DNA of 53,228 nt from Pseudomonas sp. (GCF_017744435.1 NZ_JAGIBG010000048.1:1-53228); one strand, 5' to 3'. Shown: positions 30,533 to 38,815, counted from the first letter of the stretch. Notes: a model not told the origin generated them from the letters alone. A program made the numbers and translations.

Positions 30533-30626
30533 GGCCTCTTCGCGGGCGCGCCCGCTTCCACAGGGGCAGTGCAATGCTTGAACCTTGTGGATTTCCTGTG
30601 GGAGCGGGCATGCCCGCGAAGAGGCC
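30533..30626. repeat. REP doublet after atoE
   Basis: Two REP cores in opposite orientation (30533-30564 and 30595-30626) pair over 32 bases with two mismatches, around a 30-base loop. They separate the converging atoE and DapA-like genes. Confidence 0.9.
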
Positions 30627-30637
30627 GGTGCAGATTT

Positions 30638-31525
30638 TCAGTCAGTCAGCTTTGCCAACAATGCCGCCAACGCCGTTCGACCTGGCTCGTCCAGCCCGAA
30701 CACCGGCTTGCGTGGCTCACCTACCGGCAAACCGGTCATTGCCAACCCGGCCTTGATGGTCGCCGGCAACCCACCTTTGAGAATGAAGTCCAACAGCGGC
30801 AACTGCCGGTAGAACAGCGCCCTGGCCTGTGCCAGGTCTCCTGCCAGCACTGCCTGGTACAAGCCCTGGTTGAGCGCTGGAATCAGGTTCGGCGCTGCCG
30901 TGCACCAACCCTTGGCGCCAGCCACGAAGGCCTCCAGCGCCAGCGGATTGCAGCCGTTGTAGAACGGCACCTGGCCTTCACCGAGCAACTGCAGCTTGTG
31001 CATGCGCTGGATGTCGCCAGTGCTCTCCTTGACCATGGTCACGTTGGCCACTTCGCGGACGATGCGCAGGATCAGCTCCACCGACATGTCGGTGCCGCTG
31101 GTGGCCGGGTTGTTGTAGAGCATGATCGGGATATCGATGGCGTCACCGATGGCGCGGTAGTGCTGGAGGATTTCGGCTTCGCTGAGTTTCCAGTAGGCGG
31201 CCGGCAGTACCATCACCGCGTCGGCGCCCTGGGCCTGGGCAAAGCGGGCGCGGCGCACGGCACCGGCGGTGGTCAGGTCGGACACGCTGACGATGCTGGG
31301 CACCCGTTTGCCGATCTGGGCGAGGCTGTACTCGGCCACCTGCTGCCATTCGCTGTCGCTGAGATAGGCCCCTTCGCCGGTGCTGCCCAACGGCGCGATG
31401 GCCTGCACGCCGCCGTCGATCAGGCGCTCGATGGACTGGCCCAGCGCGGGCAGGTCGAGCTGTTCGCCGCCAGCGCTGAAGGGGGTGATGGTGTAGCCGA
31501 TGATGCCGTGGATTTCTGTGGTCAT
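30638..31525 (-). CDS. DapA-family (dihydrodipicolinate synthase-like) lyase
   Basis: This 295-residue TIM-barrel class I lyase/aldolase forms a Schiff base with a lysine. It shows the family steps ITPFSAGGEQLDLPALGQSIE, PLGSTGEGAYLSDSEW, the catalytic tyrosine in IMLYNNPATSG and the Schiff-base lysine in VTMVKESTGD. Its place next to a class II aldolase, not in a lysine operon, points to sugar-acid or hydroxy-acid catabolism, but the substrate is unknown. I chose ATG 31525; an in-frame ATG at 31546 is an alternative. Confidence 0.88.
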   Translation of the reverse strand: MTTEIHGIIGYTITPFSAGGEQLDLPALGQSIERLIDGGVQAIAPLGSTGEGAYLSDSEWQQVAEYSLAQIGKRVPSIVSVSDLTTAGAVRRARFAQAQGADAVMVLPAAYWKLSEAEILQHYRAIGDAIDIPIMLYNNPATSGTDMSVELILRIVREVANVTMVKESTGDIQRMHKLQLLGEGQVPFYNGCNPLALEAFVAGAKGWCTAAPNLIPALNQGLYQAVLAGDLAQARALFYRQLPLLDFILKGGLPATIKAGLAMTGLPVGEPRKPVFGLDEPGRTALAALLAKLTD

Positions 31526-31558
31526 TTTGAAAGGCTCCGCAAGCAAGGCATTCAGGGT

Positions 31559-32341
31559 TCAGTTCAGGCAGTCGGCGTGGGTGCGCAGGCACTGCCGGGC
31601 AAAGTAGTTGAAGGCAGCGGCATGGCGCTTGGGCCGGTCGATCCAGTCGTGGGCTTCGCGGCCCAGTGCCGGGGCGATGGGCTTGAGGGTACCGGCCGAC
31701 ATCGCCAGCAGTTGCAGGCGTGCGGCGCGCTCGATCAGCTGGGCATACACGCAGGCCTGCTCGATGCTGGTGCCGGTGGACAGCTGGCCATGGTGCGAGA
31801 GCAGGATGGCGCGCTTGTCCCCGAGCGCGGTGCTGATGATCTCGCCTTCCTCGTTGCCCACCGGCACGCCAGGCCAGGCTTCGAGGAAGGCGCAGTCGTC
31901 ATAGAGCGGGCACAGGTCCATGTGCGAAACCTGCAGCGGGACTTCCAGCATCGACAGCGCGGCGACGTGGGTCGGGTGGGTGTGGATGATGCAGTTCACG
32001 TCGGGGCGGGCGCGGTACACCCAGCTGTGAAAGCGATTGGCCGGGTTGGGCATGCCCTGGCCTTCGAGCACTTCGAGGTCCTCGTTGACCAGCAGCAGGT
32101 TGCTGGCGCTGATTTCATCGAAACCCAGGCCCAGTTGCTGGGTGTAGAAGGTGCCAGGTTGCGGGCCGCGGGCACTGATCTGCCCGGCCAGACCGGAGTC
32201 GTGGCCGTGGTCGAACAGAATTCGGCAGGTCAGGGCCAGCTTTTCTCGCACAGTCCACGTATTATCGACAAGCGAGCCTTGCATCTGCGTCAGCGCCTGC
32301 TGGACCAGTTGGTCCTTGCTGTGTGTCAGGGTCTTGGCCAT
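31559..32341 (-). CDS. Class II aldolase/adducin family protein
   Basis: This 260-residue zinc-dependent aldolase-like protein has metal-binding histidines in CIIHTHPTHVAALSM and LLSHHGQLSTG, and an N-terminal part with RILFDHGHDSGLAGQISARG. Relatives include fuculose-phosphate aldolase and various decarboxylating or epimerase enzymes, so the reaction is open. I chose ATG 32341, which has an agaggaa site. It is divergent from the XRE-cupin regulator gene and is followed by the DapA-like gene after 33 bases, probably as one operon. Confidence 0.88.
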   Translation of the reverse strand: MAKTLTHSKDQLVQQALTQMQGSLVDNTWTVREKLALTCRILFDHGHDSGLAGQISARGPQPGTFYTQQLGLGFDEISASNLLLVNEDLEVLEGQGMPNPANRFHSWVYRARPDVNCIIHTHPTHVAALSMLEVPLQVSHMDLCPLYDDCAFLEAWPGVPVGNEEGEIISTALGDKRAILLSHHGQLSTGTSIEQACVYAQLIERAARLQLLAMSAGTLKPIAPALGREAHDWIDRPKRHAAAFNYFARQCLRTHADCLN

Positions 32342-32423
32342 GGGGTTTTCCTCTGTGGCGTGATGAGCGATGTCAGCGCTGGCCTGTTCCAAAGCTTTGG
32401 TCGGTCGAGGAACGGGTCAGTGC

Positions 32424-32460
32424 GTGACACAAATAATCCTATATGACACAAAGTGTCATA
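32424..32460. promoter_or_regulatory. Candidate operator between the aldolase and XRE-cupin genes
   Basis: A perfect palindrome tatgacac-aaa-gtgtcata covers 32442-32460, and a further half site gtgacacaaa starts at 32424, 20 bases upstream of its counterpart. The palindrome includes the first possible start codon of the XRE-cupin gene (32443). It lies about 100 bases before the aldolase start, suiting control of both divergent genes. Confidence 0.6.
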
Positions 32461-33036
32461 GACAAGCCTGTGGATCCGGGAAATTCGCGTCGCATGCCTA
32501 ACAGATTGAAATTATTAAGAAAAAAACTTGGTGTCACGCTTGAGACGCTGGCCGAAAAATCCGGCATGACCAAGAGTTATCTGTCCAAGGTGGAGCGCGG
32601 CCTGAACACGCCGTCAATCGCTGCAGCGCTCAAGCTGGCACGGGCGTTGAACGTCAATGTCGAAGAGCTGTTCGCCGAGGAGCACGCCGGGCAGAGCCGT
32701 TACAGCCTGGTACGCCAGGGCGAGCGCCAGGCGCTGGTGGGCGATGGCCAAGGGCCGGGCTATGCGGCGTTGACCCGCCAGTTCGGGCAACACAGCCTGT
32801 TGCCGTTCCTGATCCAGCCGCCGACCGAGTTCAGCGACCCGACGTTCAAGGAGCATGAGGGTGAGGAGTTTCTGTTCGTCCATGCCGGCCAGGTGGAAGT
32901 CGACTTCATGAATGAACGGGTGTTGCTGGAGCAGGGCGATGCGCTGCACTTCAATGCCCAGACACCACACCGCCTGCGCTCGGTCGGCGAGCAGCCGGCG
33001 CAGCTGCTGGTGGTGGTGCAGCACAGCAGCGAATGA
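32443..33036 (+). CDS. XRE-family regulator with C-terminal cupin domain
   Basis: This 197-residue regulator combines an N-terminal Cro/CI helix-turn-helix (LKLLRKKLGVTLETLAEKSGMTKSYLSKVERG, about 22-54) with a small-molecule-binding cupin (EHEGEEFLFVHAGQVEVDF and GDALHFNAQTPHRLRS). It probably controls the divergent aldolase and DapA-like genes. The start is uncertain: ATG 32443 lies inside a palindromic operator, while ATG 32494 (180 residues) also leaves the helix-turn-helix whole. Neither has a strong ribosome site. The AraC-type gene follows after ten bases. Confidence 0.88.
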   Translation: MTQSVIDKPVDPGNSRRMPNRLKLLRKKLGVTLETLAEKSGMTKSYLSKVERGLNTPSIAAALKLARALNVNVEELFAEEHAGQSRYSLVRQGERQALVGDGQGPGYAALTRQFGQHSLLPFLIQPPTEFSDPTFKEHEGEEFLFVHAGQVEVDFMNERVLLEQGDALHFNAQTPHRLRSVGEQPAQLLVVVQHSSE

Positions 33037-33046
33037 GGGCAGGGCG

Positions 33047-33874
33047 ATGATCGAAGTGTCGCGGTTCTGGCGGGACCCGGCATTGCCCTTCGTCGAAGCC
33101 CGGCGCGTGGGGGATGGGCGCAAGGTCTGTTATGCCGCCCATTCCCATGAGAGCTTTTCCATTGGCGTGATCACCGGTGGCTGCAGTACCTACCTGAGCG
33201 GCGCCAGTCAGGTCGAGGTGGTGGCCGGCACCACGGTATTGATGAACCCGGGAGTGGTGCACACCTGCAACCCGATTGCCGGCCAGCCCTGGTCGTACCT
33301 GATGCTGTTCGTCGACCTACCGTGGCTCCAGGCGCGGGGCTTCGAATTGCCAGCACAGACAGTCAGTACTTCGCCGGGTTTGTACAGCCGGTTGCTGCAG
33401 CTGTTTGCCGACCTGTTCGACAACGCGCTGGACGATCGTGAAGATCGCCTGGCGGTATTTTTCGGCGATCTCCCACGCTATTTGCAGCCATTGGCAGATC
33501 AGCCGCGAGTGGGCCATCCGCAACTGGACGCGGCAGCGGCGTTCATCCGTGCTCATCGCACAGACCCGCTGAGCCTTGAGGACATCTGCGCGGCCTGCGG
33601 CTTGTCGCGCTCTTATCTGATCCGGGCCTTCCGCCAGCGCTTCGGCCTGACGCCACACGGTTACCTGCTGGATCAACGGGTGCAACATGCGCGGGCGCAA
33701 TTGCGCGAGGGAAGGGCAATCGCCGAGGTGGCGCAGGAGGCGGGGTTCGCCGATCAGGCGCACCTGCAGCGGGCGTTCAAGCAGCACCTGGCGGCTACAC
33801 CCGGGCATTACCGCGATGCAGTGCCGGCCTCTTCGCGGCTAAAGCCGCTCCCACAGGTACAGCGCCGCACTTGA
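33047..33874 (+). CDS. AraC-family transcriptional regulator
   Basis: This 275-residue regulator has an N-terminal cupin-type sensing domain (AHSHESFSIGVITGG, MNPGVVHTCNPI) and two C-terminal helix-turn-helix motifs (LEDICAACGLSRSYLIRAFRQRFGLTPHGYL; IAEVAQEAGFADQAHLQRAFKQHLAATPGHYR). I chose ATG 33047. The final 17 residues, from codon 259, are read from a REP element, so the natural C terminus has been replaced or extended by repeat DNA. Neighbours suggest a link to the XRE-cupin gene or to the lysE gene downstream, which converges with it. Confidence 0.9.
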   Translation: MIEVSRFWRDPALPFVEARRVGDGRKVCYAAHSHESFSIGVITGGCSTYLSGASQVEVVAGTTVLMNPGVVHTCNPIAGQPWSYLMLFVDLPWLQARGFELPAQTVSTSPGLYSRLLQLFADLFDNALDDREDRLAVFFGDLPRYLQPLADQPRVGHPQLDAAAAFIRAHRTDPLSLEDICAACGLSRSYLIRAFRQRFGLTPHGYLLDQRVQHARAQLREGRAIAEVAQEAGFADQAHLQRAFKQHLAATPGHYRDAVPASSRLKPLPQVQRRT

Positions 33875-33924
33875 GCATTGTGATACCCCTGTGGGAGCGG
33901 CTTCAGCCGCGAAAAGGCCGGCAC
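33821..33924. repeat. REP doublet overlapping the end of the AraC gene
   Basis: Bases 33821-33857 pair with 33888-33924 (37-base arms, few mismatches, 30-base loop). The left arm is inside the AraC-type coding region, whose stop codon (33872-33874) lies in the loop. The right arm ends eight bases before the lysE stop codon. Confidence 0.9.
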
Positions 33925-33932
33925 TGGCGACA

Positions 33933-34514
33933 TCAAACGAGCAGATAGACCGCGCTTCCCACTAGCAATACTGCCAGCCCGCGATTCAGCAACTGAAGAT
34001 ACCGTGGCTTGCGCAGGTACTGCCGGATCACACTCCCGGCCCAGGCCCAGCAGGCTACCGAAGCGAAACAGATCGGCCCGTAGATCCAGGTGAACAACCA
34101 CAACAGTTGCTGTTCGCCACCGGTATAGGCACCCACGCCCGCCACCGCCGCCAGCCAGGCCTTGGGGTTCAGCCATTGCATCGCCGCTCCCTGCCAGGCC
34201 GAAGGTGCACGCTGCTGATCTGGACCACCCAGCTGGCCATCGTCGCTGGCCAGTTTCCACGCCATGTACAGCAGAAACGCCACGCCTCCCCAATGCAGCG
34301 CCACGCCCAGCAACGGCCAGCGTAACAGCAGTTCGTGCAAGCCCAGGCCAACCAGCACCAGCAGCAGGCAGAAGCCCAGCGTCGCGCCCGTCACATGCCA
34401 CAGGCTCGCCCGCAGGCCATGACGGGCACCGCTGCCGAGGGCGACGACATTGACCGGCCCGGGAGAAATCGATGCGGCAAGGGCGAATGCGGCCATGGAA
34501 AGGGACAGGCTCAT
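33933..34514 (-). CDS. LysE/RhtB-family amino acid exporter
   Basis: This 193-residue membrane protein has about six helices. The conserved opening ALAASISPGPVNVVALGSGARHGLRASLWHVTGATLGF (11-48) and the later PKAWLAAVAGVGAY identify the LysE/RhtB translocator group, which exports amino acids or analogues. The substrate cannot be told from the sequence. It is divergent from the terC leader ORF across about 170 bases. Confidence 0.92.
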   Translation of the reverse strand: MSLSLSMAAFALAASISPGPVNVVALGSGARHGLRASLWHVTGATLGFCLLLVLVGLGLHELLLRWPLLGVALHWGGVAFLLYMAWKLASDDGQLGGPDQQRAPSAWQGAAMQWLNPKAWLAAVAGVGAYTGGEQQLLWLFTWIYGPICFASVACWAWAGSVIRQYLRKPRYLQLLNRGLAVLLVGSAVYLLV

Positions 34515-34685
34515 GCTCCGTAACTCCGTGTGTTGGATGATGCCGCCATCCTGCGGCCTTACCCGGCTTGGGTATTGAAGAATAGTCCCCTGCGGCGCAG
34601 CTACAGCTTTTGTAATAGTTTCGCGCTATCAGAAAAACCTGCTGTGCTTGTAGGATCGTCTTCCCTATTTTCAATCAAGGTCTAT

Positions 34686-34775
34686 ATGAGCACCTTCGCG
34701 GAGCCCCCCAGTCTTCGGCCTTCCCGGCCATCCTCCCTCCGTCCTTGTGACGCTTCCTTCGTGAGTACCCGCTAA
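34686..34775 (+). CDS. Proline-rich leader ORF coupled to terC-family gene
   Basis: A 29-codon ORF starts at ATG 34686, five bases after an aagg ribosome site, and ends with a TAA that shares its last A with the ATG of the next gene (TAATG). The peptide, starting MSTFAEPPSLRPSRPSSLRP, is rich in proline and serine, with one Pro-Pro pair and repeated Leu-Arg-Pro. The downstream gene lacks a good ribosome site of its own, so its translation may depend on reading this ORF. Known proline-rich leaders such as mgtL control ion-transport genes; that parallel is inference. It may also simply be non-functional leader sequence. Confidence 0.5.
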   Translation: MSTFAEPPSLRPSRPSSLRPCDASFVSTR

Positions 34776-36346
34776 TGGAATGGCTAGCCGATCCCACGGC
34801 CTGGCTGGGCCTGTTGACGCTTATCGTCCTCGAGCTGGTGCTGGGTATCGACAACCTGGTGTTCATCGCCATCCTCGCCGACAAGCTGCCGCCCCATCAG
34901 CGCGACCGCGCGCGGGTCATCGGCCTGAGCCTGGCGCTGATCATGCGCCTGGGCCTGCTGGCCAGTATCTCGTGGATGGTCACCCTGACCGCGCCGCTGT
35001 TCGAGGTGTTTGGCAAGAGCTTCTCTGGCCGTGACCTGATCATGCTGTTCGGTGGTGTGTTCCTGCTGTTCAAGGCCACCATGGAATTGCACGAACGCCT
35101 GGAAGGGCACGTCACCCAGGCAACGGGCGCCGTGCGTCATGCCTTGTTCTGGCCGATCGTGGCGCAGATCGTCGTGCTTGATGCGGTGTTCTCGCTGGAT
35201 GCGGTGATCACGGCGGTAGGCATGGTCGAAGAATTGTCGGTAATGATGATCGCGGTGATCTTCTCGATCGGCATCATGATCGTTGCCGGCAAGCCGCTGA
35301 CCCGCTTCGTAAACGCCCACCCGACGGTGATCATGCTGTGCCTGGGCTTCCTGATGATGATCGGTTTCAGCCTGACCGCCGAAGGCCTGGGCTTCCATAT
35401 CCCGAAAGGCTACCTGTACGCGGCCATCGGCTTCTCGATCCTCATCGAGCTGTTCAACCAGCTGGCCCGTGCCCGCCGCAAGCGCAGCCTGCAGCAGCAC
35501 CGGCCACTGCGTGAACGTACCGCGCATGCCGTGCTGCGCCTGCTGGGTGGCCGCCGGGTCGAGGCTGACGAGGTGGGCGAAGACATTGCCGACCTGGTCG
35601 AAGGTGGCGAGGAGCAGGTACTGTTCGACCGCCGCGAGCGGGTGATGATCAGTGGCGTGCTGAACCTGGCCGAGCGGCCGATCCGCACGGTGATGACCGC
35701 GCGTGCCGAAGTCGACGTGATCGACCTGGCGCAACCCGCGCACGCCATCACCGAAGCGCTGGCCAACTCGCCCTATTCGCGCCTGCCGCTGATTCGCAAC
35801 GGCCATATCGAGGAACCGCTGGGCTTCGTGCACAAGAAGGAGCTGCTCAAGGAACTGCTGACCGGCAGCCAGCCGGACCTTGAGCGCATGGCCCGGGCGC
35901 CGTTGAACCTGCTGGAGAGTTTCAGCATTCTCAACGCCCTGGAGCAGATGCGCAGCCAGTCGACGCACATTGCCTTCGTGATCAACGAGTTCGGTGACTT
36001 CACCGGTTTGCTGACCATGACCGACATCCTCGAGTCGATCGCCGGTGAGCTGCCGGATGCCAGCGAGATCGAAGGCCCGGCGATCGTCGAGGAAGGTGGC
36101 AGTTTTGTCGTCAGTGGCGCCCTCAACCTGAGCCAGGTCCAGGCGCGCACGGGCTTCAGCGCCCGCGCCACCGAGGACTACCAGACCCTCGCGGGCCTGG
36201 TGATGAGCTTGCTGGACCGCCTGCCAGTGGTGGGGGATCAGCTGGCCTGGAATGGCTGGAGCATGACCGTGGTGGCGGTGGAGGAGCGCCGGGTGCGCCA
36301 GGTGCGCCTTACACCGATCGTCGACGCTGACGCAGCAGGTGCTTGA
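34775..36346 (+). CDS. TerC-family membrane protein with CBS and CorC_HlyC domains
   Basis: This 523-residue inner-membrane protein of the YegH/YoaE type has an N-terminal TerC domain with about seven helices and the acid-containing motifs VLELVLGIDNLVFIAIL and QIVVLDAVFSLDAVITAVG. A CBS pair follows (about 300-420; TVMTARAEVDVIDL, TDILESIAGELPD), then a CorC/HlyC-type domain. TerC proteins have been linked to manganese export and metal loading of exported proteins. Its end overlaps rarD on the other strand by 38 bases. Confidence 0.92.
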   Translation: MEWLADPTAWLGLLTLIVLELVLGIDNLVFIAILADKLPPHQRDRARVIGLSLALIMRLGLLASISWMVTLTAPLFEVFGKSFSGRDLIMLFGGVFLLFKATMELHERLEGHVTQATGAVRHALFWPIVAQIVVLDAVFSLDAVITAVGMVEELSVMMIAVIFSIGIMIVAGKPLTRFVNAHPTVIMLCLGFLMMIGFSLTAEGLGFHIPKGYLYAAIGFSILIELFNQLARARRKRSLQQHRPLRERTAHAVLRLLGGRRVEADEVGEDIADLVEGGEEQVLFDRRERVMISGVLNLAERPIRTVMTARAEVDVIDLAQPAHAITEALANSPYSRLPLIRNGHIEEPLGFVHKKELLKELLTGSQPDLERMARAPLNLLESFSILNALEQMRSQSTHIAFVINEFGDFTGLLTMTDILESIAGELPDASEIEGPAIVEEGGSFVVSGALNLSQVQARTGFSARATEDYQTLAGLVMSLLDRLPVVGDQLAWNGWSMTVVAVEERRVRQVRLTPIVDADAAGA

Positions 36347-37196
36347 AGCCTTCGAGCACCAGCACCAGCACGGCGGCCCAGATTGGCAGGTAGGTCAGCC
36401 ACTGATCCGGGCCGATGGTTTCGCCCAGCAGCAGGGCGACGCCCACCAGCAGGACCGGCTCGACGTAGCTGAGCAGGCCGAACAGGCTGAACGGCAACAG
36501 GCGGCTGGCCAGTACGTAGGCGATCAGTGCACAGGCGCTGATCGCCCCCAGCAACGGAATCAGCCCGTAGAGGCCTGGGTGCTGGTGCAGATCGGCCGTC
36601 GACAACGGCCCTTGGGTGACGAAATACACCGCCCAGGGCAGCAACAGGCACATGTCGCACCACAGGCCACCGAGGTGGTCGGTGCGGCAGCGACGCCGCA
36701 AGACGAAGTAGATCGGGTAGCCGATCGTCACCAGCAAGGTTTCCCAGGCGAAGCTGCCATTCTGGTACAGCTCGTGCCCGACGCCCAGCGCGGCGCAGCT
36801 GACCGCTACTTTCTGCAGGCGTGACAGGCGCTCGCCATACACCAGGCGCCCGGTGAGCACCATGGCCAGCGGCAGCAGGAAATAGCCCATCGATACTTCC
36901 AGGCTGCGCCCGTGCAGCGGCGCCCAGAGGAACAGCCACAGCTGCACCCCCATCAACCACGAAGTACCGACCATGCCCAGCAGCAGGATCGGCGCCTGAC
37001 GCACGCGGGCGAGCAGTTCGCCGACGCGTTTCCAGTCTTTGCTGACCAGCATGAACAGGGTGAGGCAGGGCAGGGTGAGCAAGGTGCGCCAGCCAAAGAT
37101 CTCTTCGCCATCGAGCGGCGACAGCAAGGAGGTATAGAAATACATCACAGCGAACAGACAGGACGCCATGACCGACGAAATAATGCCTTTTGACAC
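36309..37196 (-). CDS. rarD: RarD-type EamA transporter
   Basis: This 295-residue permease of the drug/metabolite transporter superfamily has ten predicted helices. MSKGIISSVMASCLFAVMYFYTSLLSPLDGEEIFGWRTLLTLP at the start and the later FSLFGLLSYVEPVLLVGVALLLGE match RarD proteins, whose substrates remain uncertain. It converges on the TerC-family gene with a 38-base overlap, so neither has a separate terminator. Confidence 0.9.
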   Translation of the reverse strand: MSKGIISSVMASCLFAVMYFYTSLLSPLDGEEIFGWRTLLTLPCLTLFMLVSKDWKRVGELLARVRQAPILLLGMVGTSWLMGVQLWLFLWAPLHGRSLEVSMGYFLLPLAMVLTGRLVYGERLSRLQKVAVSCAALGVGHELYQNGSFAWETLLVTIGYPIYFVLRRRCRTDHLGGLWCDMCLLLPWAVYFVTQGPLSTADLHQHPGLYGLIPLLGAISACALIAYVLASRLLPFSLFGLLSYVEPVLLVGVALLLGETIGPDQWLTYLPIWAAVLVLVLEGFKHLLRQRRRSV

Positions 37197-37228
37197 GAAT
37201 GCCTCGGATAGGGGAGTGAGCAGGTGGA

Positions 37229-38815
37229 TCAGCCGCGCATGATCTCAGGGGGCGCGCCTTGCGGCAACCGCGCGCCGCCGGGTTGTGCGGCGAGTGCCTT
37301 GAGGAAGTCGCTTGCAGGCATAGGCCGGCCAAATAGATAGCCCTGCTGAAAGTCCACCCCGCTGCGCGCCAGGTAATCACGCTGGACTTCGGTTTCCACG
37401 CCTTCGGCAACGATGCCCAGGCCCAGCTTGGCGGACAGCTCGATGATGCTGTCGAGAATGTGCTGGGACAAGGCGTCGCCGCCGATCATGGCCACGAAGC
37501 TCTGGTCGATCTTCAGGTAGTCGACCTTGAACTGGCGCAGGTAGTTGAGGCTCGACTGGCCGGTGCCGAAGTCATCCAGGGCGATCATCACCCCCATGTC
37601 ATGCAGCTTGGCGAACAGCTCGAGGGCTACCGGGGTGGCTTCGATCAGCTTGCGCTCGGTCAGCTCCAAGGTCAGCCGTACCCGCCCAGGGGGGAAATGC
37701 TGGAGGAAGGTCTGGCAGTCGTCGAGCAGGCTCAGGTCGCGGCAGTGGTCGGCGGTAATGTTGATGCCGATATGGAAGCCGTCTTCCAGCAGTGCGGTGT
37801 AGGGCGCCAGGCTCTGTGCGGTGTGCAGCATCAGGGCCCGGGTCATGGCGACGATCTGGCCACTGTGTTCGGCGTAGGGGATGAACAGGTCCGGACGTAC
37901 CAGGCCTTCACGGGGATGGTTCCAGCGCATCAGCACTTCAGCCCCTGCCCAGCGGTAGTCACCCTTGCGCACCACTGGCTGGAAATACGGCAGAAACTCG
38001 TCCGCTTCCAGGGCCCGCCGCAGTTCGGCCCTGGGCGAGCTGGCCCGGCGAATCTGCCAGCGGCAGGCGCCGCCGGCCACTACGCCGAGAACCAGCAGCA
38101 GGCTGAGCAGGGCAGGGTAGTGGCTGCGCAGCAGTTCACCTTGCTTGCCGGCCTCGTAGCCACCGTGCACGCTGAACGGGTAGCGGGTCGAGCCCAGGGT
38201 CACATCGGCGGCGGCGGCGGCTGGTGGGACACCGTCTTGCACCGCGCCATCCTTGCCCATCCAGGCGTTGCCGACGCGGATCTGCAGCGCTTCCTCCGGG
38301 CCTATCAGGCGCAATGCGGTGAGCAGGTGATCGCCATCCACGGTAATGATCGCACCGCGATCGCCATCGCTTGCCCGGTACACCAGCAGGGCATGGCCAG
38401 GCGTTACCGAGTTGCCATTCATCAGCCAAAGCCGGCCGTCGGTGTAGTCATGGGCGTCGACGGGCTCGTCAAAGTCGCCGAACAGCGAGCTGCAATACAG
38501 GTTGTGGTGCTGGAACAGGTTGGTCGAACGGACGAAGGCATTGCGCGTGACCTGGCTGCGCAAGGCCAGCTGAGCGTCCACGCAAGGGCTGCCAGCCAGC
38601 GGCAGCAGCACCTGCGCGGCATTGGCGAGGTTGTCTAGAATATGATCGACATGTTCGACCACCTGGCGCGCAGTCGCCTGGCTGGCGGCGCGCAGTTCAC
38701 GTTCGATCTGCCAGTTCATCACTGCCAGGCCACAGGCAAGCGGCACCACGCCGACGATCCAGGGCAGGAGCGTGCGCCAGCTCCAGCGAGCGGGGCGATT
38801 GACCGTGAGGGGCAT
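37229..38815 (-). CDS. CSS-motif c-di-GMP phosphodiesterase (EAL)
   Basis: This 528-residue membrane enzyme should degrade c-di-GMP to pGpG. Order: helix (14-34), periplasmic CSS domain with cysteines C78 and C108 (CSS at 108-110), helix (233-252), then an EAL domain. The EAL motif itself reads EVL (293-295), and the other active-site parts are intact: DDFGTGQSSLNYL, DYLKIDQSF and VAEGVET. E. coli relatives (PdeB, PdeC type) respond to the periplasmic thiol state through the two cysteines. I chose ATG 38815, whose ribosome site is rather distant. Confidence 0.92.
   Translation of the reverse strand: MPLTVNRPARWSWRTLLPWIVGVVPLACGLAVMNWQIERELRAASQATARQVVEHVDHILDNLANAAQVLLPLAGSPCVDAQLALRSQVTRNAFVRSTNLFQHHNLYCSSLFGDFDEPVDAHDYTDGRLWLMNGNSVTPGHALLVYRASDGDRGAIITVDGDHLLTALRLIGPEEALQIRVGNAWMGKDGAVQDGVPPAAAAADVTLGSTRYPFSVHGGYEAGKQGELLRSHYPALLSLLLVLGVVAGGACRWQIRRASSPRAELRRALEADEFLPYFQPVVRKGDYRWAGAEVLMRWNHPREGLVRPDLFIPYAEHSGQIVAMTRALMLHTAQSLAPYTALLEDGFHIGINITADHCRDLSLLDDCQTFLQHFPPGRVRLTLELTERKLIEATPVALELFAKLHDMGVMIALDDFGTGQSSLNYLRQFKVDYLKIDQSFVAMIGGDALSQHILDSIIELSAKLGLGIVAEGVETEVQRDYLARSGVDFQQGYLFGRPMPASDFLKALAAQPGGARLPQGAPPEIMRG

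Noticed and set aside
25556..30626. Possible CRISPR array from repeated palindromes
   Set aside because: The repeats are REP elements scattered singly or in pairs over kilobases, with no regular spacers and no cas genes.
33808..34674. 288-codon minus-strand frame over lysE
   Set aside because: It is a different frame from LysE, whose membrane-protein signature is clear, and it reads through a REP element.
34515..34774. yybP-ykoY manganese riboswitch upstream of the TerC-family gene
   Set aside because: This riboswitch often precedes TerC-type genes, but I do not find its conserved loop sequences here. A covariance-model scan (Infernal, RF00080) would settle it.
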